Source of the DNA: CALWOS01 sp963595735
Lineage (GTDB): Bacteria > Bacillota > Clostridia > Oscillospirales > Oscillospiraceae
Length of the DNA: 30,299 nt
Assembly: GCA_963595735.1 (NCBI GenBank)
Contig: CAVBJJ010000021.1
Location: 1 to 30,299 of the forward strand
Direction: 5' to 3'
Of this stretch, positions 26,101 to 30,299 are shown in pieces (position 1 is the first letter of the stretch; each line of letters begins with the position of its first letter). The position numbers were made by a program, and so were the translations under genes. The notes below the pieces were generated by a model. It was not told the origin of the DNA and ran no database searches. It saw only the letters and a list, made by a program, of their open reading frames with translations.

Positions 26101-28579
26101 CACGGGTAACGGCAACCTGACCGGCGGTATCGTCGGCGGCTATGCCATGATGCAGACCGGCACCATGACCATCACCGGCTGCCGCAATGAAGGAACAGTC
26201 AACAGCACCGGCGGCGCCGGCGGCGTTGGCGGCATCCTCGGCTCCGATGGCATGAGCTCTTACAAGGTTCCGGCCACCATCAGCCAGTGCGCCAACACCG
26301 GTAAGATCAAGGTCACCGGCAAGAGCGCCACCGTCGGCGGCATTGTCGGCACGCTGGTAGGCAGCGTGGCGGAAAGCTACAACCGCGGCGAGATCGATAA
26401 CTGGGGTAAGACCTCTGGCGGTATCGTCGGTCAGCTCACCGCCACCGGCAGCGTGAAGGACTGCTACAACACTGCGGATATCTGGTATACGGATGATACC
26501 GGCTACAAAGCGGGTGGTATTGTCGCCGATCGCGTCAGTGATGGCGGCACCATCGAGAACTGCTACAATGTCGGTCTCCTGAGCGATGCTGCTCTGGAAG
26601 ACTATGACGATTATGGTTTGGCGAAGACCGGTGGTATTACCACCAGCGGTACCGTTACCAACTGCTACTACCTTGCCAATAGTGCCGTAGTGGAGGAAGG
26701 CATCGGTACGGAAATGACGCAGAGCGCGATGAAAGCAGACGACTTCCCGGCAAAGCTGGGCAGCAAGTTTGCAAAGGACACCGCAAACGAAAACGGTGGC
26801 TATCCGGTGCTCGTCAAATCCGAGCCGCAGCCCGATTCCTACAAGGTCACCTTTGTTGGTGACTACGAGGCGGTCGTTACCGTCGCCCCCGGCGGCGATG
26901 TGGAACTGCCCGCCAATCCGGAAAGCGGTACTTACAGCTTCACCGTGAACGGCGCGGCCTGGGATGGCAAAAACATCACGGCCGATGTCACCGTTACGGT
27001 CACGCTGACCAAGTACACCTATACCATTACCTATACCGGTGATTACACCGGCACCGCGACCGTGAAGCACGGCGAAAACGCAGAGCTTCCCACCTGCGAT
27101 GTAGCGGGCAAGCAGTTCCGCTTTACCGTTGGCGATGAGATCTGGAGCGGGAAGAACATCACAGCGGATGTTACCGTTACCGTCCAGCTGGTCACGCCTG
27201 CGACCCCGGATGCAGATGTCTGGGATGGCAGCACCGCCACCAAGTGGACAAAGGGCAGCGGCAGCGTCTCCAACCCCTATTGCATTGACAGCGCCGCAAA
27301 CCTGGCTTACCTCCAGCAGCAGGTGACCAACGGCACCTATTATGCCGGCACCTACTTCAAGGTGACACGCGATTTGGATATGACCGCGGCGAACTGGACC
27401 GGTATCGGCGGCGGCTACAAAACCTATGGCACCAAGGGCGCGTTCCTGGGTACCTTCGACGGCGACGGACACAGCATTGCGATCCGCGCCGAGGGCGGCA
27501 TCAATGGCGGCCTGTTCAGCAACTCCGATGATTCCACCACCATCAAGAATGTGACCGTGACCGGCACCGTGTCCGGTTCCGGCAATGTGGGCGGTATCCT
27601 CGGTGTGAACTACGGCCTGGTGGACGGCTGCGTCAACAAGGCCGCCGTGAGCGGCACAGGCTCTGCCTATGTGGGCGGCATTGTGGGTCAGGATTACCAC
27701 GGCAGTATTACCAACTGCGGTAATGAGGGCGCCGTGACCGGCACCACCTATGCCGGCGGTATCGTGGGCGACCACTATACCTATCTGTACTCCGGAAAGT
27801 CCGTCGTTGCCAACTGCTACAACTGGGGCAGTGTCAAGGCTGATTACGCCGGCGGTATTGTTGGCCTTTGCGCCGCCTCTGCCGGCAACTGCGAGTTCAC
27901 CAACTGCTACTCCATCGGCAAGCTCACCGGTACACAGGGCGGCATTGTCGCGTTTGCCATGTCCGGCGCCACCGGCAGCGGCACCTATGGCACGCCTGCC
28001 CTCACCAACAGCTGGTGGCTGGCCGGCACGGCAGCAAGCGCCGCGCCCTCCACGGTGAAGGTGACGAACACCCAGTCCTTCACCGCTGCGGAGTACGGCA
28101 GACTGCTGGAGCAGCTCAACACCACGCGCGGCAGCTACACCGAGTGGTTCGCCGATGCAACCAACGATAACAAGCCCGCGTTCCGCGAGGCACTGAACGA
28201 CACCCATGTCATCACCTTTATGGCGGACGGCGTCAAGGTCGATGCGATCCTGTTCAACGAGGGTGACACGGCAGTCAAAGCGCCCGCCATCCCCGCGAAG
28301 GACGGCTATGTGGCCGTTTGGGAGGACTACAGTCTGGGCACCGCGGATCTCACCGTAAACGCTATCTACAGAAAGTGCGGCGATGTCAACGGCAGCGGCA
28401 GCGTCAATGCTGTGGACGCCATGCTGGCACTGCGCCTGGCCGTGAACGAGAACGCCCTGGATGCGCTCTCCAAGCTGGCTGCGGATGTGGATAAGAGCGG
28501 CAGCGTGACCTCCGAGGATGTCAAGCAGATCCTGCAGTACAGTGTGGGACAGATCACAGCGTTTCTTCCGGCAAAATAA
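20111..28579 (+). CDS. Giant secreted dockerin protein with six GLUG blocks
   Basis: This 2822-residue protein has a signal peptide (1-31), an acidic Ser/Thr/Glu-rich linker (32-97), then GLUG blocks at about 98-412, 539-860, 1010-1340, 1427-1787, 1854-2237 and 2369-2694. InlB-type units (413-536, 934-1009, 1347-1424, about 2697-2754) and four copies of a GDY module (867-930, 1795-1850, two in 2244-2360) separate them. A dockerin ends it (2756-2822); its loops DVNGSGSVNAVD and DVDKSGSVTSED have Ser in place of Asp at position 5 but keep other calcium ligands. No enzyme motif is visible, so it is probably a beta-helical adhesin or structural cargo. The TTG start is chosen because GGAAGGA lies 6 nt upstream and HWKKR precedes the hydrophobic core; an internal ATG at 20141 would lose those charges. 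It follows the protease gene by 101 nt. Confidence 0.9.
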   Translation: MYHWKKRGLSMFLVLVLLVSLFSGATISAQAESDDTAAGAVDVVPAADGNEEAQASSTEAAESETTAQPEDKEQSPANETQPAEKEETPGDKMGALADGSFSGGSGTEDDPYLLSTLADLQQLQTDCAAQKNHAGEYFLLTADVTLPSSFLPIGSNSSGNGSYYYAFRGVFDGGGHTLTLDNWTQNYSYMGAFSYLYDSAVVKNLTVDGSIKTSGSTVGGIVGYAYNGSGSIENCVSNVTVEQTKALSNYNYVGGIAGQATCTITNCVNNGEIKAVGALTGGIAGYPRKTVTYCLNTGNITISGTGTSQIKVGGIAGQNATKSLYGCANTGLIKSTGSLSSSKFGAISGNYEDMVACYTTKAVDIADGTEVGGQTKVDTFTKETIWTMNTAEGENKLAWSLVNNLPALADDDNGAIVRVLYKCSADDYAVYTTAGSTAAAPAGYESTNFGAFKPGTTVVTNDVIAYEAADITLSYYMAQGSDELYKTESATYGGAFKAPADPTKEYCSFAGWVREDGTPIQDGDVLNVKALYATWTPAYDKDSNTYTLATADALLWFADKTKETPAANAKLAADINLSDETWTPIGTTSNKYTGTFDGAGHSITLNINTSSSDQSIVAYLGQEGVVKDLTVRGSIQGGGSSAGVVANNYGIVTGCVNKADITASGAYAGGIVGYNYGTIRDCGNEGDVTSKTTSTYASSYAGGITANMAYNASSVNSGAALVENCYNWGKLGATSQATGTGYWAASGGIVAVTSMGSSGSCKIRNCYSNGLLEVSGKYTKTGGVVGLLNASSSTVTTEMDNCFWSDADVKAYEPSSTAYDKGSTTNCEAYTSNGDLLTALNTYAKTNSLTAWVADTAYDSAPAFRVSVVAQRTIRFTGDYEKTVTITDGQRVSLPTCEEAGHYFTFTKDGKDFDGSERLYADTEIKVTKHIYTYQLTYSAGTGGTGSVPETKTYDWGTTVTVDFSTTPTKEGYTFVGWTDGDDADTVYTENGTKTFVITADKTLTAKYQGYAFAGKGTAEDPYQVDSPAALKAMAGLMNQNDADYLKAHYIQTKDIDMTGETWTPAGYIGSSLLNGSVYFAGSYDGNEKTIKNLTYNGSAKGAGLFAGLNGATVKDLTLTGSITTSGQYAGGIAGYVYGASVIDNCLVQMDIKSTYSSSTVGGIAFQVTDTAVVKNSGHQGSVTGGSYAGGILGQLSSKAKLVNCYHGTGAVKGTGSSIGGVVGQIGSSDAKLLNCYGAADEVTTSSSSYSGGGIVGSMGNYAYDFSTCYYDTSSDNNSDLKCLGYQPSYNSNVYQANIITTANQLAAKLNAWVKANSSDTESYQKWGVNDLENDGYPIFGDIPATEFYVFYDLNGAEGTVTDPDGYTAGSSAEVKGIGDITYKYHKFLGWALTKDAATAAYVEGSSLANITEDVTLYAVWEETTAWGGQGTERTITNAAGLLELADKINSANGYKADNADFAGYTFTLTADVDLSDTDFSAIGYYTTYNSYNSFNGTFDGGGHTVTYKLSGVTQGLFGYVGAQGVVKNVKVAGTINAVNGSSSDIGSSSSSGGVVGYNKGTVSKCSSAVVTSGTGKYVGGVVGYNKDGTVDGCFYTGTSVAADGYTGGIVGNNTGTVRNCAVKSGTISASGSTYQATTGGIAGGNTGSVYNSYNRAAVSGYYAGGIAGSGSGKLFNNYSTGKITGTSAAGGVMGSAAGSAQNNYWLEGSASAAAGTTSSNVFRNSSFTSGGKLNDPPALINTPNNSTSSGIPGTLLGCLKLWVSTEDDAAYSDWRAGSLYPVFQDEEGEQAETVTVTYVGDYTGTESVAKGSDAELPTAPDGYEYTFTVGDVAWDGKNVTADVTVTVTKVKAYTGPEGSGTEASPYQITSQRDLVFVAGKIGSNDAAYVTAYYKVMNDITCDAGFTGLGWFSITASDARPFSGVIDGNGKTITVAQTMNTENSTLPGTGFVNYAKGAEIRDLTIAGTVTASSGATGGLVGYAATVTVENCVNKAAVTGNGNLTGGIVGGYAMMQTGTMTITGCRNEGTVNSTGGAGGVGGILGSDGMSSYKVPATISQCANTGKIKVTGKSATVGGIVGTLVGSVAESYNRGEIDNWGKTSGGIVGQLTATGSVKDCYNTADIWYTDDTGYKAGGIVADRVSDGGTIENCYNVGLLSDAALEDYDDYGLAKTGGITTSGTVTNCYYLANSAVVEEGIGTEMTQSAMKADDFPAKLGSKFAKDTANENGGYPVLVKSEPQPDSYKVTFVGDYEAVVTVAPGGDVELPANPESGTYSFTVNGAAWDGKNITADVTVTVTLTKYTYTITYTGDYTGTATVKHGENAELPTCDVAGKQFRFTVGDEIWSGKNITADVTVTVQLVTPATPDADVWDGSTATKWTKGSGSVSNPYCIDSAANLAYLQQQVTNGTYYAGTYFKVTRDLDMTAANWTGIGGGYKTYGTKGAFLGTFDGDGHSIAIRAEGGINGGLFSNSDDSTTIKNVTVTGTVSGSGNVGGILGVNYGLVDGCVNKAAVSGTGSAYVGGIVGQDYHGSITNCGNEGAVTGTTYAGGIVGDHYTYLYSGKSVVANCYNWGSVKADYAGGIVGLCAASAGNCEFTNCYSIGKLTGTQGGIVAFAMSGATGSGTYGTPALTNSWWLAGTAASAAPSTVKVTNTQSFTAAEYGRLLEQLNTTRGSYTEWFADATNDNKPAFREALNDTHVITFMADGVKVDAILFNEGDTAVKAPAIPAKDGYVAVWEDYSLGTADLTVNAIYRKCGDVNGSGSVNAVDAMLALRLAVNENALDALSKLAADVDKSGSVTSEDVKQILQYSVGQITAFLPAK
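25495..27190 (+). repeat. GDY modules of about 57 residues (three of four copies)
   Basis: Copies at about 25495-25660, 26840-27008 and 27018-27188 share (V/Y)(V/T)GDY, ELP, a FTVxxxxW(D/S)GKN(I/V) stretch and the ending TADVTVTV. A diverged fourth copy lies at 22710-22900. Two copies are in direct tandem. I do not recognise a named family; the shape suggests a small beta domain related to the InlB-type repeat. Confidence 0.7.
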
Positions 28580-28619
28580 TCGATTGTCGAGGAAATAAAG
28601 AAGCCTTTTGCAAAACCGG

Positions 28620-28650
28620 CTGTCCGGGCGGGGCACCCCCGTCCGGGCAG
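28620..28650 (+). other. Strong 14-bp hairpin between the last two genes
   Basis: Positions 28620-28633 pair with 28637-28650 with two G-U pairs around a 3-nt loop. No T-tract follows on the plus strand, so it is not an intrinsic terminator. It resembles in position the hairpin at 20041-20064. Confidence 0.7.
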
Positions 28651-28683
28651 TACGGAGAACAAAAGCAGGAAGGAGCAGGTAAT

Positions 28684-30299
28684 TTGAAAAACGGCATGAA
28701 GAAAGCAGCGTCTCTGGCGCTGGCACTCATCCTGGCTCTGGGACTTCTGAGCGTTGGCGCGCTGGCAGACAGCGCCGCCATCACGGTCAGCTCCAAGACA
28801 GATGCTAAGGTGGGGGACACAGTGGAGCTTCCGGTGGCCATCAGCGGCAACCCGGGCTTCGCAGCGTACAATCTGGAGGTCGTCTATGACAGCAGCAAGC
28901 TGAGTCTCCAGGAGATCACCGCAGGCACAACGGAGGGTATGTTCGTTGCCAACGGCAACTACGCCTCCTTTGCCAACTTGGACAACATCACCAAGGACGG
29001 TACGCTGTTCACCCTGAAGCTCAAGGTGACGGCGGAGGGCGCTTCCCAGGTCAGCGTGAAGCTGGGCGGCGCGGATGGCGGCGTGTTTGCCAATGCCGAC
29101 AGTGAGGATGTCAGCGTCAGCTTTGTGGCCGGCACCGTCACCGCCACGGCAGCGCCGGAAATCAGCACCATCAGCAATGCGGAAGAGTTCGTGGCCTTTG
29201 CCGCGGCGGTCAACGGCGGAAACGACTTCTCCGGCAAGACCGTGACCCTGACGGAGAATGTGGATCTGTCCACCGTGGCAGACTGGACGCCTGTGGGCGA
29301 CAAGGATCATCCCTTTGCCGGTACCTTTGACGGCTCGGGCAAGGCCATCACCGGCCTGACCATCGCCGATGTCACCGGCGGCTATCACGGCCTGTTCGGC
29401 TATGTCACCGGCACGGTGAAGGATTTCAGTGTTGCCGGTACGATCGGGACTGCGGATAACAAAATCACATCCGGTGGAGACAATGTTGGCGGTGCAGTGG
29501 GATATAACAACGGCACAGTCAGCGGTGTGACCGGAACGGTGTCCGTGTATGTCGCCACAAGTTCGCTCGACACCACACATTCGATCTATGCGGTTGGCGG
29601 CGTGGTTGGTCAGAACGGAGACGCTGGCGTGATCCAAAACTGCGCCAACACCGCAAATGTGGAAGCAACCAAGGCTGCCGGTGGTATTTGCGGCAGAAAT
29701 TATGGCAGTGTGAAAGCGTGCTATAACAGCGGCAACATCACCGGTAACGGCGGTGGAAAAGATGGAATTGGTGGTATTGTTGGAATTGCCGGCGACAAGA
29801 ACGGCACTTATGCCAACACCGTCATCGATTGCTACAACACCGGCACGATCAGCAATAACGGTGGCCGTTGGCACGGCGGTATCGTCGGAATGACGGACAA
29901 AGCAGCGACTGTGAAAAACTGCTATAATGTCGGAGAAATTGTCGCGGGATATAGCTGGAACTGGAATCCCATCATTGGTCATGTAGACGGCGGCGCCAGC
30001 AATCCCACGGCAGAGAATAACTACTCTCTGGCAGGCTTAAACGCTGGGGATACGACAGAAGCAACCATGCCTTTGACCATCGGCGCGACCAAGACCGCGG
30101 ATGAGATGAAAGCAGCGGACTTTGTGGCGCTGCTCAACGGTGAAAATGGCACGGCTTTCGTGGCGGACAGCAAGAAGATCAACAGCGGCTATCCCATCCT
30201 GAGCTGGCAGAACACCGGCGCAGCGGTCGTGGAGCCGGTCATCAGCATCACCACGCCCGAGGGCGGCGACCCCGTTGCCAGCGTGACGGCGCCGGCGGA
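28684..30299 (+). CDS. Secreted cohesin protein with GLUG block (3' end outside window)
   Basis: The frame is open for 538 codons to the window end. It has a signal peptide (about 1-29, ending ALA|D), a cohesin domain (about 32-156, SAAITVSS...GTVTA) and a GLUG block (about 160-510) beginning with the ISNAEEF/WTPVG head and ending SGYPILSW. Cohesin at the N-terminus means it can bind a dockerin, while the GLUG body resembles the cargo proteins, so it could be a second scaffold or a receptor-adhesin. SLH, sortase or further cohesin domains may lie beyond the window. The TTG start is chosen because AAGGAG (28670-28675) is 8 nt upstream; the in-frame ATG at 28696 is 20 nt away, too far. It follows the previous gene by 104 nt containing a hairpin but no terminator. 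Confidence 0.88.
   Translation, partial: MKNGMKKAASLALALILALGLLSVGALADSAAITVSSKTDAKVGDTVELPVAISGNPGFAAYNLEVVYDSSKLSLQEITAGTTEGMFVANGNYASFANLDNITKDGTLFTLKLKVTAEGASQVSVKLGGADGGVFANADSEDVSVSFVAGTVTATAAPEISTISNAEEFVAFAAAVNGGNDFSGKTVTLTENVDLSTVADWTPVGDKDHPFAGTFDGSGKAITGLTIADVTGGYHGLFGYVTGTVKDFSVAGTIGTADNKITSGGDNVGGAVGYNNGTVSGVTGTVSVYVATSSLDTTHSIYAVGGVVGQNGDAGVIQNCANTANVEATKAAGGICGRNYGSVKACYNSGNITGNGGGKDGIGGIVGIAGDKNGTYANTVIDCYNTGTISNNGGRWHGGIVGMTDKAATVKNCYNVGEIVAGYSWNWNPIIGHVDGGASNPTAENNYSLAGLNAGDTTEATMPLTIGATKTADEMKAADFVALLNGENGTAFVADSKKINSGYPILSWQNTGAAVVEPVISITTPEGGDPVASVTAPA

Noticed and set aside
12600..28200. Short recurring DNA words (GGCGGTATT, AACTGCTAC and similar) suggesting a CRISPR or non-coding repeat array
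   Set aside because: They follow the reading frame of GLUG coils, vary at synonymous sites and have irregular spacing, so they are protein repeats.
5594..30299. Search by eye for glycoside hydrolase, CBM, esterase or polysaccharide lyase motifs that would make this a normal cellulosome cluster
   Set aside because: No such domain was recognised in any of the five proteins; weakly conserved CBM-like beta domains cannot be excluded without HMM searches.

Overview
The window looks like the chromosome of an anaerobic, spore-forming, fairly GC-rich Gram-positive bacterium of the class Clostridia, probably an Oscillospiraceae/Ruminococcaceae-type gut organism. The evidence is a SpoIVB sporulation protease, a HydG [FeFe]-hydrogenase maturase, strong AGGAGG-type ribosome binding sites, Gram-positive surface modules (SLH, cohesin, dockerin, InlB-type repeats) and CCA-encoding tRNAs behind a 5S rRNA. 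Assignment below class level is inference.

Positions 1-450 are the tail of an rRNA operon: the 3' part of 5S rRNA, then tRNA-Asn(GTT), tRNA-Met(CAT) and tRNA-Trp(CCA) with hairpins between them. Positions 488-5191 hold housekeeping and sporulation genes: a small nitroreductase, spoIVB on the minus strand, a divergent LysM/M14 cell-wall endopeptidase, and hydG. hydG is preceded by a sigma-A-like promoter, a possible leader ORF and a terminator lying inside the leader.

Positions 5192-5593 are an AT-rich gene-free stretch with a promoter-like element, a terminator and a 14-bp perfect palindrome. It opens a same-strand gene cluster that fills the remaining 24.7 kb and runs off the window. The cluster has five genes: (1) a secreted cohesin-SLH protein (5594-6658); (2) an 850-residue secreted protein with FIVAR-like, GLUG and InlB-type modules and a C-terminal dockerin (6670-9222); (3) a 3588-residue subtilisin-family protease with four GLUG blocks and a C-terminal dockerin (9243-20009); (4) a 2822-residue GLUG-block protein with a C-terminal dockerin (20111-28579); (5) a secreted protein with an N-terminal cohesin followed by a GLUG block, incomplete at the window end (28684-30299+).

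My reading is that this is one operon encoding a cellulosome-like surface assembly. A cohesin-SLH protein would act as wall anchor, a cohesin-adhesin as a second receptor, and three dockerin proteins as cargo. No carbohydrate-active domain is recognisable, and the only recognisable enzyme in the cluster is the subtilase. Cohesin-dockerin pairing is inferred from module families and gene order and is not shown by the sequence.
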